A DNA stretch of 64,000 nucleotides from Amycolatopsis sp. EV170708-02-1 (GCF_022479115.1 NZ_CP092497.1:3596001-3660000); one strand, 5' to 3'; shown: positions 19,873 to 28,612, counted from the stretch's first letter. Translations and numbers: made by a program. The notes: generated by a model from the sequence alone, not told the origin.

Positions 19873-20534
19873 TCACGCGTTCCCGCGCCGCCGGGTTCCG
19901 GCGTAGAGCGCGGCACCGCCCGCGGCCAGCGCGCCCAGCCCGGTCAGCAATACGGGTTCGAGATCGAAACCGGTCTTGGCCAGTGCGGGCGAGCTCGCGA
20001 CCGCGACGTCGGCGCGGGGCGTGGCGGCCGCGGCGACGGCCGCCACCGGCACGGCCGCGGGGCGGACGGCCTCGCGCGCGGTCCCCCGGGCGGGGGAGTC
20101 TCGACCGGCGGCTTCGTGGCGGGCGGCGTCCGGTCCGGCACGCAGGCGGTGTGCGCGGGGTTGCCGCGTCCGACGCCGTGGTTGCGGTCGCATTCGTAGC
20201 CCGCGTTCGCGTCGGAGCCTCCGGGCAGCTGCCCGGGCGGGTTCTTGTTGTCGGCCTTGCCGACGCAGCCGGCGCACGGCTTCCCGGCGGCTTCACCACC
20301 GCCGTTGCCGTTGGCCGACGGCGAACCGTCGCGTGTGGAGTCATAGGGCCCGTGCTTGTTGGCGCCGTGGCCGGAGAAATCCGCTTGGGACGGAGGCTGC
20401 GGTTTGGTGGTGTCCTTGGCGTGGCCGGGAGGAGCGCCGCCGTTGCCGCGCCCCTCGGCGTCGGCGGGGCCCGCGCCGAGGAGAAGGAGGGAGAAGGCGG
20501 CTCCGGCGATAACGCCGTAGGTCTTCTTGTTCAT
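19873..20534 (-). CDS. sortase-anchored surface protein (LAKTG), frameshifted
   Basis: An exported Gly/Asn/Pro-rich protein. ATG 20534, with GGAGG upstream, starts a signal peptide (about 1-26, ending PADA). The mature part has four cysteines in CAGC, YECD and TACVP. The open frame from the start drifts into Arg/Pro-rich nonsense and stops at 19944. The frame just beyond carries a perfect sorting signal: LAKTG (about 19969-19983), a hydrophobic helix and a TRRRGNA tail ending at 19873. Adding one G within the run at 20083-20097 joins them. LAxTG is the known motif of class E sortases of high-GC actinobacteria. The break is sequencing error or homopolymer phase variation. Confidence 0.75.
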
Positions 20535-20596
20535 CGAAGCCTCCTAGAGGTCGCGCCATTGCGACAACTGGAGTATCGCGTAAACGACCGAAGGGG

Positions 20597-21220
20597 TTAC
20601 TCCAGCACGAGCGCGGCACCGAAGCCGACGAGCGCGGTGCCGGTGACGCCGTCGAGCGCGCGGCGCACCTTGCGGCGTTCGAGCCAGGTCCGCACGCGGT
20701 GCACGAAGAACAGGAGCAGGAGCTGGGCGACGGTGCCCGCCGCGGCGATCGTGTACGCCAGCAGCAGCGCGTCCCCGGTGCCGGTGACGCCCGGGGTCAG
20801 GAACTGCGGCAGCACCGACAGGTACAGCACGAGCACCTTCGGGTTGGTGACGTTGGAGAGGAAACCCTCCCGCCAGCGGCGGAATCCGCTCCGCCGGGCG
20901 GCGGCGGTGTCGGCGAGCCCGCCGTAGTCGCCGCGGAAGGCGCCGATCAAGGCCCGGACGCCGAGGTAGCAGAGGTAGGCCGCACCCGCCCATTTCACGG
21001 CCTCGAACACCGGCCGTGAGTTCATGATGACCGCGCCGAGACCGAGCGCGGCCGCGGTCGCCTGCGCGAGGTTCGCGGCGGCGACGCCGAAGCAGGCCCA
21101 ACCCCCGCCGCGGACACCGCCGGACAGCGCGTTCTTCAGCACCACCATGTTGTCCGGGCCGGGGACGAGCGCGAGCGCCAGCATCATCAGCGCGAAACCG
21201 CTGTACACACCCCAGGTCAT
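20597..21220 (-). CDS. LysE family exporter (second of a tandem pair)
   Basis: A 207-residue amino-acid or metabolite exporter of the LysE/RhtB family with six predicted membrane helices and the family start region LVPGPDNMVVLKNALSGG. The substrate is unknown. ATG 21220 overlaps the stop of the upstream paralogue by 4 bp (ATGA), so the pair is translationally coupled. Its last 35 residues are almost identical to those of the paralogue while the N-terminal half has diverged, which suggests gene conversion at the 3' end. Confidence 0.88.
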   Translation of the reverse strand: MTWGVYSGFALMMLALALVPGPDNMVVLKNALSGGVRGGGWACFGVAAANLAQATAAALGLGAVIMNSRPVFEAVKWAGAAYLCYLGVRALIGAFRGDYGGLADTAAARRSGFRRWREGFLSNVTNPKVLVLYLSVLPQFLTPGVTGTGDALLLAYTIAAAGTVAQLLLLFFVHRVRTWLERRKVRRALDGVTGTALVGFGAALVLE

Positions 21221-21849
21221 GACTCGAACACCAAAGCCGCGCCGAAGCCGACGAGCGCGGTGCCGGTGACGCCGTCGAGCGCGCGGCGGACCTTGCGGCG
21301 TTCGAGCCAGGCCCGCACGCGGTGCACGAAGAACAGCAGCGTCAGCAGCCAGATCGCGCCCAGCACGGCGACCGTGTAGGCGAGCAGCAGCGCGTGCCAC
21401 GCCGACGTCGTCACCGGGTCGAGGAACTGCGGCAGCACCGACAGGTACAGCACGAGCACCTTCGGGTTGGTGATGTTGGACAGGAAGCCCTCGCGGAAGC
21501 GGCGGAACCCGCTCGACCGCTGCTGCTTCACCGCGGTGACACCGGAATAGTCGCCCCGCCACGCGCCGCGCAGCGCCTGGAAGCCGAGGAAGACCAGATA
21601 CGCGGCGCCGACCCATTTGAGCGTCACGAACACCGGCTGCGACTGCGCGATCACGACTCCGAGGCCGAGCGCGGCGGCGGTGCCCTGGACGGCGTTGGCC
21701 ACGAAGATCCCGGCCGTCGTGAGGAACCCGCCGCGGGTGCCGCCGGACAGCGAGTTCTTGAGCATCACCATCGTGTCCGGCCCCGGCGCGAGGACGATCA
21801 GGACGACGATGACCAGATAGCTGCTGTACGAACTCCACGTCACGGTCAC
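21217..21849 (-). CDS. LysE family exporter (first of a tandem pair)
   Basis: A 210-residue LysE/RhtB-type permease with the conserved LAPGPDTMVMLKNSLSGG and six hydrophobic segments. The stop overlaps the start of the next exporter. With its paralogue it could work as a heteromeric or two-substrate export unit; that is inference. The 5' side faces a family B palindrome at 21924 and then the divergent membrane protein gene at 22034. Confidence 0.88.
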   Translation of the reverse strand: MTVTWSSYSSYLVIVVLIVLAPGPDTMVMLKNSLSGGTRGGFLTTAGIFVANAVQGTAAALGLGVVIAQSQPVFVTLKWVGAAYLVFLGFQALRGAWRGDYSGVTAVKQQRSSGFRRFREGFLSNITNPKVLVLYLSVLPQFLDPVTTSAWHALLLAYTVAVLGAIWLLTLLFFVHRVRAWLERRKVRRALDGVTGTALVGFGAALVFES

Positions 21850-21923
21850 CCACGCTAGACGCCGGGCGCGGGGGAGTCTCGCGGATTTCGGTCACAGTCC
21901 ACGGCGCGGTCAGGCTGCTCCGG

Positions 21924-21969
21924 CTCGTGAGTGGCAAGGACGGTTAGAACCGTCTTTGCCACTCACGAG
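21924..21969. repeat. palindromic repeat, family B copy 2
   Basis: 22-bp arms (21924-21945, 21948-21969) around AG; one position is G-T instead of G-C. It is the only copy between two divergent genes (exporter start 21849, membrane gene start 22034), so here it cannot be a simple terminator for either neighbour. Confidence 0.9.
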
Positions 21970-22033
21970 GACCGCGGGCACCCGACGAACGGACACTCCT
22001 CGTGCGTGCCCCGGACGGGTAGTGTGCCGTGGC

Positions 22034-22585
22034 ATGCATGAGGGGCAGATCGACCTCCTTCCAGGCGAACGGGTCATCTGGGCCGGGCAGCCGGTGCGCA
22101 GGCCCCTCTTCAATCCCGGCGACTACTTCAACGTCCCTGTCGGCCTGCTCTGGCTCGGCGTCGTCACGGCGTTCTTCGCGGGCAACCACGACACCGCGTT
22201 CCACACGGCCGCGTGGGTCGTGCTCACCGTCGCGGGCGTTCTGCATCTCGCCGGCAGGCCGCTGATCCGCTACCTCAGGCTCGCCTCGACCACGTACGCC
22301 GTGACGGACGGCCGGGTCATCGCGACCAGTTCGCTCGTCCGCCGCAAGGAGGAGTCCGCGGCGCTGGCCGGGCTGGCGGACCCCGTCGTCACCCCCGGGC
22401 CGGGCAAGACCGGGACGATCACCTTCGGCAGGCTCGGCGTGCTGGCGTGGGCTTCGGCGAACTTCGGCGCGGGTACCGGGAAGGACCGGAGGCCCCCGGT
22501 CATCCTGGTGGGCGTCAGCGACGTGGCGAAGGTCCGGGAGAAGCTGGCGAAAGCCGTCGAAGAGGCGCGAAACCGGAACCCTTAG
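22034..22585 (+). CDS. two-helix membrane protein resembling bacterial PH-domain proteins
   Basis: A 183-residue protein I do not assign to a named function. Two hydrophobic helices (about 36-55 and 62-80) follow a short N-terminus with ERVIWAGQPVRRP. Then comes LASTTYAVTDGRVIATSSLVRR, the pattern of the bacterial PH (DUF304/YdbS-like) fold, and a C-terminal amphipathic helix. ATG 22034 has a -10-like TAGTGT ending 8 bases upstream and no Shine-Dalgarno, so it may be leaderless. Confidence 0.65.
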   Translation: MHEGQIDLLPGERVIWAGQPVRRPLFNPGDYFNVPVGLLWLGVVTAFFAGNHDTAFHTAAWVVLTVAGVLHLAGRPLIRYLRLASTTYAVTDGRVIATSSLVRRKEESAALAGLADPVVTPGPGKTGTITFGRLGVLAWASANFGAGTGKDRRPPVILVGVSDVAKVREKLAKAVEEARNRNP

Positions 22586-22670
22586 CGGCCACAACACCTT
22601 CACAACATTTCCCGGTGGTGCCGGATGTGACTCTCTCCGCGTTGGCACGGATTCCCGACAGGAGAGAGAA

Positions 22671-23297
22671 ATGCGCAAGCTTTGGAGCAGAAACCTCGCC
22701 CTGCTGGCCGCGGGCGGGCTGTTCGTCACCGTCGCCCCGGCGACGGCGGAGGCGGTGGAGCCGCCCAACTTCAGGATCGGTATCCAGCTGGCCGACAACG
22801 GCGGCCGGGGCGGATTCGGGGTCGAGCAGTTCACCGGGTTCGCCAATTTCGGCACCAGCGTGTCGCAGTGGGCCGGGGACAGCAACAACTTCGACCCGGA
22901 CGGCGCCAGAATCGATCTCAACCCCGCGTTCGGTGGCGGCAGGCTGAACCAGATCGACTTCCGGATCGGCGGACAGGCCCGCGACGGCGGCAGGGAACTC
23001 GGCCCCGTCGCGTACACGCCTTGGGCGAGCCAGGGCGGTGGCACGACCGACCTGATCACCGACAGCAACTCCTTCGACCCGGACCAGTACCGGCTGTTCC
23101 TGGAGACGCGCCCGCTGCCGCCCGGCGTGCAGATCACCGACCTGCGCCTGTCCATCCTGGCCGTCGACCGCGGCGCGCCGGAGGGCGTGCCCGCCTTCAC
23201 CCGCTGGGCCAGCCAGGGTGGGGGCCACAGTGGCTTCGCCCTGGACTCCGACGCCTTCGACCCGGACGGGTTCCGGATCGGGCTCGAAGTCGTCTGA
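22671..23297 (+). CDS. secreted protein with three internal repeats
   Basis: A 208-residue exported protein of unknown function. Residues 1-27 are a signal peptide (cleavage near TAEA). The mature chain is three imperfect repeats of about 55-60 residues. Each ends in a D-S-[ND]-x-FDPD motif: SNNFDPDGARIDL, SNSFDPDQYRLFL and SDAFDPDGFRIGL. Repeats 2 and 3 contain WASQGGG; repeat 1 has FANFGTSVSQW. The acidic FDPD loops could bind calcium or sugar, but this is a guess from composition. ATG 22671 follows GGAGAGAG. It has its own short upstream region after the membrane protein gene. Confidence 0.7.
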   Translation: MRKLWSRNLALLAAGGLFVTVAPATAEAVEPPNFRIGIQLADNGGRGGFGVEQFTGFANFGTSVSQWAGDSNNFDPDGARIDLNPAFGGGRLNQIDFRIGGQARDGGRELGPVAYTPWASQGGGTTDLITDSNSFDPDQYRLFLETRPLPPGVQITDLRLSILAVDRGAPEGVPAFTRWASQGGGHSGFALDSDAFDPDGFRIGLEVV

Positions 23298-23395
23298 TCC
23301 CGGCGCTCGGGTCCCGTGCCGTCCACCGGGGCCCGGGCGCCTTCCAGCCGGGAAGAATGACCCGACTGTGTTCGATTCAACTGCGCATCGCATGT

Positions 23396-23407
23396 TACCG
23401 GCCGGTA
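23396..23407. promoter_or_regulatory. palindromic operator-like site before the B12 mutase
   Basis: TACCGGCCGGTA is a perfect 12-bp palindrome 34 bases upstream of the GTG start. Sites of this shape bind TetR-family regulators of acyl-CoA metabolism in actinobacteria; which regulator acts here is unknown. Confidence 0.4.
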
Positions 23408-23441
23408 CACTCAGGCGGTCGTCCAGCGCCGGAGGTAGACC

Positions 23442-25463
23442 GTGCCCTATCCCACGGACCGTGAACGGGACCGCCCCTGGGTGATGCGGACCTACGCGGG
23501 TCACTCGTCCGCGGCCGCGTCCAACGAGCTGTACCGCCGCAATCTCGCGAAGGGGCAGACCGGCCTCTCGGTCGCCTTCGATCTGCCGACGCAGACCGGC
23601 TACGACCCGGATCACCAGCTGTCCAAGGGCGAGGTCGGCAAGGTCGGCGTCCCGGTGTCGCATATCGGCGACATGCGGCGCCTCTTCGACGGCATCCCGC
23701 TCGCCGAGGCCAACACGTCGATGACGATCAACGCGCCCGCGATGTGGCTGCTGGCGCTCTACGTCTCCGTGGCGCGTGAGCAGGCCGAAGCCGAGGGCCG
23801 CGACGTGGACGAGGTGCTGGCGAAGCTCACCGGCACCACGCAGAACGACATCATCAAGGAATACCTTTCCCGCGGCACCTACATCTTCCCGCCGGGCCCG
23901 AGTCTCCGCCTGATCACCGACATGATCGCGTGGACCGTGCACCACGTGCCGAAGTGGAACCCGATCAACATCTGCAGCTACCACCTGCAGGAAGCCGGCG
24001 CGACGCCGACGCAAGAGGTCGCGTACGCGTTGTGCACCGCCATCGCCGTCCTCGACGCGGTCCGCGATTCCGGCCAGGTCGAGCAGGCCGACATGGCCAA
24101 GGTCGTCGCGCGGATCTCGTTCTTCGTCAACGCCGGCGTGCGGTTCGTCGAAGAGATGTCGAAGATGCGCGCGTTCACCGCGCTCTGGGACGAGATCACC
24201 CGGGATCGTTACGGCGTCACGGATCCCAAGGCGCGGCGGCTGCGCTACGGCGTGCAGGTCAACTCGCTGGGCCTGACCGAGGCGCAGCCGGAGAACAACG
24301 TCCAGCGCATCGTGCTGGAGATGCTCGCGGTCTCGCTTTCCCGCGGCGCGAGGGCCCGCGCCATCCAGCTGCCCGCGTGGAACGAGGCGCTCGGCCTGCC
24401 CCGGCCGTGGGATCAGCAGTGGGCGCTGCGGATGCAGCAGGTGCTGGCGTTCGAGACCGACCTGCTGGAGTACGAGGACATCTTCGACGGCTCGCACGTC
24501 ATCCAGGCCAAGGTCGACGAGATCATGACGGGCGCGCGCGAGGAGATCGCGCGGGTGCAGGATCTCGGTGGCGCGGTGGCGGCCGTCGAGAGCGGCTACA
24601 TGAAGTCGCAGCTCGTCGCCTCGCTCGCCGAGTACCGGCGCGGCATGGAGAACGGCGAGCGGATCCTGGTCGGGGTCAACAAGTTCGAGACCACCGAGCC
24701 GTCCCCGCTGCAAGCCGAAGGCGCGAAGGCGATCGAGACGATCGACCCCGCCGTCGAGAAGCAGGCGGTGACCGCGATCGAGGAATGGCGGACGCACCGC
24801 GACGACACGGCCGTCGAGTCGGCGCTGGAGAAGCTGAAGGCCGTCGCGAAGACCTCGCAGAACCTGTTCGAAGCCACCATCGACTGTGCCCGCGCCGGGG
24901 TCACCACCGGTGAATGGTCGGGTGCGCTGCGCGAGGTGTTCGGCGAATACCGTGCTCCCACCGGGGTTTCCGCGTCGGCGGCCGCGGGCGAGGGCAACGA
25001 GGAGATCCGCCGCGTCCGTGACCGGATCAAAGCGACGAACACCGAGCTCGGCGAGCGGCTGCGGATCCTGGTCGGCAAACCCGGCCTCGACGGGCATTCC
25101 AACGGCGCCGAGCAGGTGGCCGTGCGGGCGCGTGACGTCGGCTTCGAGGTGGTGTACCAGGGCATCCGGCTCACACCGGAACAGATCGTCGCGGCCGCCG
25201 TCCAGGAGGGCGTGCACGTGGTCGGGCTTTCCGTGCTCTCGGGTTCGCATCTCGAGGTCGTGCCGCAGGTCGTGGACGGCCTGCGGGCCGCGGGCGCGGG
25301 CGACATCCCGGTCATCGTCGGCGGCATCATCCCGCCCGACGACGAGAAGCTCCTGCTGGAGCGGGGAATCGCGCGCGTGTTCACGCCGAAGGACTACGAA
25401 CTCACCGACATCATGGACGGGATTGTCGGATTGGTACGCGAGCGCCACGGTCTGAGCACCTAA
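23442..25463 (+). CDS. meaA: ethylmalonyl-CoA mutase (MeaA-type), B12-dependent
   Basis: Single-chain acyl-CoA mutase of 673 residues that converts ethylmalonyl-CoA to methylsuccinyl-CoA in the ethylmalonyl-CoA pathway for C2 assimilation. The N-terminal barrel starts with the MeaA-type DRPWVMRTYAGHSSAAASN and KGQTGLSVAFDLPTQTGYD. The C-terminal B12 domain has the cobalt-ligand motif DGHSNG (Asp550, His552, Gly555). The one-polypeptide form and the TYAGHS start favour this enzyme over methylmalonyl-CoA or isobutyryl-CoA mutase. The usual partner, crotonyl-CoA carboxylase/reductase, is not adjacent. GTG 23442 follows GGAGG. The cobO product at 16818-17389 could make its cofactor. Confidence 0.87.
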   Translation: MPYPTDRERDRPWVMRTYAGHSSAAASNELYRRNLAKGQTGLSVAFDLPTQTGYDPDHQLSKGEVGKVGVPVSHIGDMRRLFDGIPLAEANTSMTINAPAMWLLALYVSVAREQAEAEGRDVDEVLAKLTGTTQNDIIKEYLSRGTYIFPPGPSLRLITDMIAWTVHHVPKWNPINICSYHLQEAGATPTQEVAYALCTAIAVLDAVRDSGQVEQADMAKVVARISFFVNAGVRFVEEMSKMRAFTALWDEITRDRYGVTDPKARRLRYGVQVNSLGLTEAQPENNVQRIVLEMLAVSLSRGARARAIQLPAWNEALGLPRPWDQQWALRMQQVLAFETDLLEYEDIFDGSHVIQAKVDEIMTGAREEIARVQDLGGAVAAVESGYMKSQLVASLAEYRRGMENGERILVGVNKFETTEPSPLQAEGAKAIETIDPAVEKQAVTAIEEWRTHRDDTAVESALEKLKAVAKTSQNLFEATIDCARAGVTTGEWSGALREVFGEYRAPTGVSASAAAGEGNEEIRRVRDRIKATNTELGERLRILVGKPGLDGHSNGAEQVAVRARDVGFEVVYQGIRLTPEQIVAAAVQEGVHVVGLSVLSGSHLEVVPQVVDGLRAAGAGDIPVIVGGIIPPDDEKLLLERGIARVFTPKDYELTDIMDGIVGLVRERHGLST

Positions 25464-25490
25464 AGTCACCGTAAATCTCGGTCGCGTAAC

Positions 25491-25512
25491 AGCGGGTGGT
25501 TCGCCACCCGCT
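25491..25512 (+). terminator. hairpin with TTCG loop after the mutase gene
   Basis: AGCGGGTGG, TTCG and CCACCCGCT form a 9-bp perfect stem with a stable UUCG tetraloop, 28 bases after the mutase stop. No T-run follows, so termination is probable, not certain. Confidence 0.5.
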
Positions 25513-25543
25513 CACACTGCTCACGCATGGGTACCCACCTACG

Positions 25544-25568
25544 TTTCGATTAAACCGATTAATCGAAA
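25544..25568. promoter_or_regulatory. AT-rich operator before the ehu operon
   Basis: Perfect inverted repeat TTTCGATTAA-ACCGA-TTAATCGAAA with 10-bp arms, ending 12 bases before the ehuB start and abutting its GAGGTG ribosome site. Such an AT-rich dyad stands out in this GC-rich DNA and fits a LacI- or GntR-like repressor site. The regulator gene is not adjacent. Confidence 0.6.
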
Positions 25569-25580
25569 AGAGGTGCCGCG

Positions 25581-26474
25581 ATGGTGCACGGCGAATGGTC
25601 GAGGCGGGAGTTCTTCCGACGGTCAGCGGTTCTGGGCGCGGTGACGATCGGCGGTCCGGTGCTGTTGTCCGCGTGCACGTCGACGTCCTCCGGAGACGCG
25701 CTGCAGGCCGCCAAGGACGCGAAGAAGATCAAGATCGGGATCGCGAACGAGGCGCCGTACGGTTTCACGGACCAGAGCGGCAAGGTCACCGGCGAGGCGC
25801 CCGAGGTCGCCCGCGCCGTCTTCAAGGCCATGGGCATCGACAACGTGGAAGCCGAAGCGGTCTCCTTCGACCAGCTGATCCCCGCGCTCAACGCCAGGAA
25901 GTACGACATCGTCGCGGCCGGGATGAACATCAAGAAGGAACGGTGCGACGCGGCGGCCTTCTCGATCCCCGACTACTCGGCGCTGACCGCTTTGCTGGTA
26001 CCCAAGGGAAATCCGCAGCAGGTGCTGAAGTTCGAGGACATCGCGGCCAAGAAGGTCAAGGTCGCCGTGCTCTCGGCGGCCGTGGAGAAGGGGTACGCCA
26101 CCGACTCCGGCGTCGCCGAGGACCAGATCGTCACTCTCGATTCCCAGGACAACATGCTCCGCGCGGTCACCGACGGCCGCGTCTACTGCGCCGCGCTCAC
26201 CGACATCTCCCTCAAGGACGTCCTGGCGAAGAGCCCGGGTGCCGCGGCGGAGGTGACGCCGGGCTTCGACCCGATCAAGGACGGCAAGCCGGTCATCTCC
26301 GCCGGTGCGTTCGTCTTCCGCAAGGACGACAATCCGTTGCGTGAGGCCTTCAACGCCGAGCTCAAGAAGCTGCACGACAGCGGCGAATGGACCAAGATCG
26401 TGACGCCGTTCGGGTTCTCGGCGGACAACCTGCCGAAGGCCGACGTCACCACCGAGAAACTCTGCGCGGTGTAG
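25581..26474 (+). CDS. ehuB: ectoine/hydroxyectoine-type ABC transporter substrate-binding lipoprotein
   Basis: Extracytoplasmic solute receptor, 297 residues. The N-terminus combines a twin-arginine-like SRREFF motif with a lipobox LLSAC, so export as a Tat lipoprotein is likely. The mature part is a type II amino-acid-binding fold with IKIGIANEAPYGFTDQSGKV and GEAPEVARAVFKAMGI. As I recall EhuB proteins, these features and VTLDSQDNMLRAVTDGRV match closely. It opens ehuBCDA. No ectoine synthesis or breakdown genes are nearby, so the ligand is inferred from similarity. Confidence 0.8.
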   Translation: MVHGEWSRREFFRRSAVLGAVTIGGPVLLSACTSTSSGDALQAAKDAKKIKIGIANEAPYGFTDQSGKVTGEAPEVARAVFKAMGIDNVEAEAVSFDQLIPALNARKYDIVAAGMNIKKERCDAAAFSIPDYSALTALLVPKGNPQQVLKFEDIAAKKVKVAVLSAAVEKGYATDSGVAEDQIVTLDSQDNMLRAVTDGRVYCAALTDISLKDVLAKSPGAAAEVTPGFDPIKDGKPVISAGAFVFRKDDNPLREAFNAELKKLHDSGEWTKIVTPFGFSADNLPKADVTTEKLCAV

Positions 26475-26488
26475 GTGGGGCTGACGTC

Positions 26489-27184
26489 ATGTCGTCGTCG
26501 GTATCGCATATCATCACGACCGTCCTCAGTGGACTGACCGCGACCGTCGCCGCCGCCGTCGGCGGGATCGCGCTCACCGTGGTGCTCTCCCTGATCGCCG
26601 GGCTCGCGCTGGGCTCTCCATCCCGGACGGTGCGGGGAATTTCCCGTGTCTACGTCGAGATCTTCCGTGGCACCTCGGAAGTCGTGCAGCTGTTCTGGCT
26701 GTACTTCGTGCTTCCGGTGCTGGTCGGTTTCCAGCTGGTGCCGATGTTCGCCGGGATCCTGGTGCTGGGCCTCAACCACGGGGCATACGGCGCGGAAATC
26801 GTCCGCGGCGCGGTGAACTCGGTCCCCCGCGCGCAGTTCGAAGGCGCCGTCGCGCTCAACCTGACACCCGCCCAGCGGATGCGGCGGGTGATCCTGCCGC
26901 AGGCGTTCGCGGAAATGCTGCCACCGTTCAACAATCTCTTCATCCAGTTGCTGAAGAGCACCGCGCTGCTGTCGTTCATCGCTGTCCCGGAGATGGCGCG
27001 TCAAGGTGAACTGCTGCGGCCGGTGTTCGGCGCCGAGCTGGGCTGGATCTACGGCACCGAACTGGTGCTCTACCTCCTGCTGGCGTTGCTGATCACCAGC
27101 GGGATGCGGCTGCTGGAACGGATCGCCGCGCGGCGCCTCGGCCGGGCCCCGGCCAAGATGACGGCCACCGCGGGAGGTGTGTGA
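26489..27184 (+). CDS. ehuC: ectoine-type ABC transporter permease
   Basis: Membrane subunit of the polar amino-acid (HisM/GlnP) permease type, 231 residues with about five helices. The EAA coupling loop reads GAVALNLTPAQRMRRVILPQA (about 131-151), where it meets the ATPase. ATG 26489 is chosen because the longer frame upstream lies inside ehuB. The stop overlaps the next start (TGATG), giving a coupled pair with ehuD. Confidence 0.85.
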   Translation: MSSSVSHIITTVLSGLTATVAAAVGGIALTVVLSLIAGLALGSPSRTVRGISRVYVEIFRGTSEVVQLFWLYFVLPVLVGFQLVPMFAGILVLGLNHGAYGAEIVRGAVNSVPRAQFEGAVALNLTPAQRMRRVILPQAFAEMLPPFNNLFIQLLKSTALLSFIAVPEMARQGELLRPVFGAELGWIYGTELVLYLLLALLITSGMRLLERIAARRLGRAPAKMTATAGGV

Positions 27185-27840
27185 TGGACTGGAGCTGGGA
27201 ATCCGCCGCGAAATCGGTTCCCCTTCTGCTGGAAGGGCTTCTCGTCACCGTCGAGATCACCCTGCTGGCCTCGGTGGTCGCGTACGCGCTCGGCCTGGTG
27301 TTCGCGCTGATCCGCCGGACGGGGATTCCCGTGCTGTCCCAAGCGGTCCTGCTGTTCATCGAGTTCGTCCGCAGTACGCCCTTGCTGATCCAGGTGTTCG
27401 TGCTCTACTACGTGATCCAGCCGGTGGGCGGGATGACGTTGTCCCCGTTCACCACCGGTGTCATCGCGCTCGGCGTGCACTACGCGACGTACGCCGCCGA
27501 GGTCTACCGTGCCGGGATCGAAGCGGTCCCGAAAGGACAGTGGGAGGCCACGACCGCGCTGAACCTGCCGAGGTCGCGGGTGTGGACCGCGGTGGTCCTG
27601 CCGCAGGCGGTGCCGCGGGTGCTGCCCGCGCTCGGCAACTACACGATCTCGATGTTCAAGGAAACCCCGCTGCTGCTGGCGATCGGCGTCGTCGACGTCC
27701 TGGCGAGGGCGAAGGAGGTCGGCGCCGACACGTTCCGCGTCACCGAGCCGTACACCCTGGCCGGGGTGCTGTTCCTGCTGGTGAGCCTGCCGGCTTCGAT
27801 TCTGGTGAGAAGGTTGGAGCGACGTGCCGCCCACAGTTGA
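27184..27840 (+). CDS. ehuD: ectoine-type ABC transporter permease
   Basis: Second permease of the importer, 218 residues, five predicted helices. The coupling loop is present as ATTALNLPRSRVWTAVVLPQ, and VRSTPLLIQVF is the typical HisM-type segment. ATG 27184 overlaps the ehuC stop; an in-frame GTG at 27181 is possible. Its 3' end overlaps the ehuA start by 17 bp. Confidence 0.85.
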   Translation: MDWSWESAAKSVPLLLEGLLVTVEITLLASVVAYALGLVFALIRRTGIPVLSQAVLLFIEFVRSTPLLIQVFVLYYVIQPVGGMTLSPFTTGVIALGVHYATYAAEVYRAGIEAVPKGQWEATTALNLPRSRVWTAVVLPQAVPRVLPALGNYTISMFKETPLLLAIGVVDVLARAKEVGADTFRVTEPYTLAGVLFLLVSLPASILVRRLERRAAHS

Positions 27841-28612
27841 TTCCCCGATGATCCGGTTCTCGCAGGTGGTCAAGTCCTACGGCGACCACGTGGTGTTGCG
27901 GGACCTCGATTTCACCGTCGCGCCAGGGGAGTTCGTCTCGCTGATCGGGCCGAGCGGGTCCGGGAAGACGACGATCCTGCGGCTGTTGATGACGCTGGAG
28001 AAGGTCGACGGCGGCACCATCGAGGTCTGTGGTGACTACCTGAGCCATATGAAGCGCGGCGAGAAGCTGGTGCCCGCGGACGAGAAGTACCTGCGGGAGG
28101 CGCGCAAGCGGATCGGGATGGTGTTCCAGCAGTTCAACCTGTTCCCGAACATGAACGTGTTGCGCAACATCACCGAGGCGCCGATCCATTCGCTCGGTGT
28201 CCCCCGGGACGAGGCCGAGGCGCGGGCCGTCGAACTGCTGGAGATGGTGGGGCTCACGGACAAGAAGGACGAGCACCCCACCCGGCTTTCCGGCGGTCAG
28301 CAGCAGCGCGTCGCGATCGCCCGCGCGCTCGCGATGCGGCCGGACGTGCTGCTGCTGGACGAGGTGACTTCGGCGCTCGACCCGGAACTCGTGGCCGACG
28401 TCCTGCGCGTGCTGCGCGAGATCGCGACGTCCACCGACATCACGATCCTCTGTGTCACGCACGAAATGCAGTTCGCGCGGGACGTTTCGGACCGGGTGAT
28501 GATGTTCGACCAGGGGCAGGTGCTGGAGGACGCCACGCCGGACAAGCTGTTCAACGATCCGGACCACGACCGGACGCGGCGGTTCCTCAAAGCGGTGATC
28601 GACCGCGCCTGA
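27824..28612 (+). CDS. ehuA: ectoine-type ABC transporter ATP-binding protein
   Basis: Cytoplasmic ATPase of the importer, 262 residues. Walker A is GPSGSGKTT, the Q-loop VFQQFNLFP, the ABC signature LSGGQQQR, Walker B VLLLDEVTSALD, and the H-loop THEM. An insertion of about 20 residues (HMKRGEKLVPADEKYLRE) after the first beta sheet is as in other polar amino-acid ATPases. GTG 27824 lies inside ehuD. A family B palindrome closes the operon 7 bp after the stop. Confidence 0.9.
   Translation: MPPTVDSPMIRFSQVVKSYGDHVVLRDLDFTVAPGEFVSLIGPSGSGKTTILRLLMTLEKVDGGTIEVCGDYLSHMKRGEKLVPADEKYLREARKRIGMVFQQFNLFPNMNVLRNITEAPIHSLGVPRDEAEARAVELLEMVGLTDKKDEHPTRLSGGQQQRVAIARALAMRPDVLLLDEVTSALDPELVADVLRVLREIATSTDITILCVTHEMQFARDVSDRVMMFDQGQVLEDATPDKLFNDPDHDRTRRFLKAVIDRA

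Noticed and set aside
22515..25469. Very long minus-strand open frame opposite the mutase and secreted protein genes
   Set aside because: Arg/Asp/Leu-rich shadow of G/C-ending codons, with no domain motif; the plus-strand genes in the same place are recognisable.
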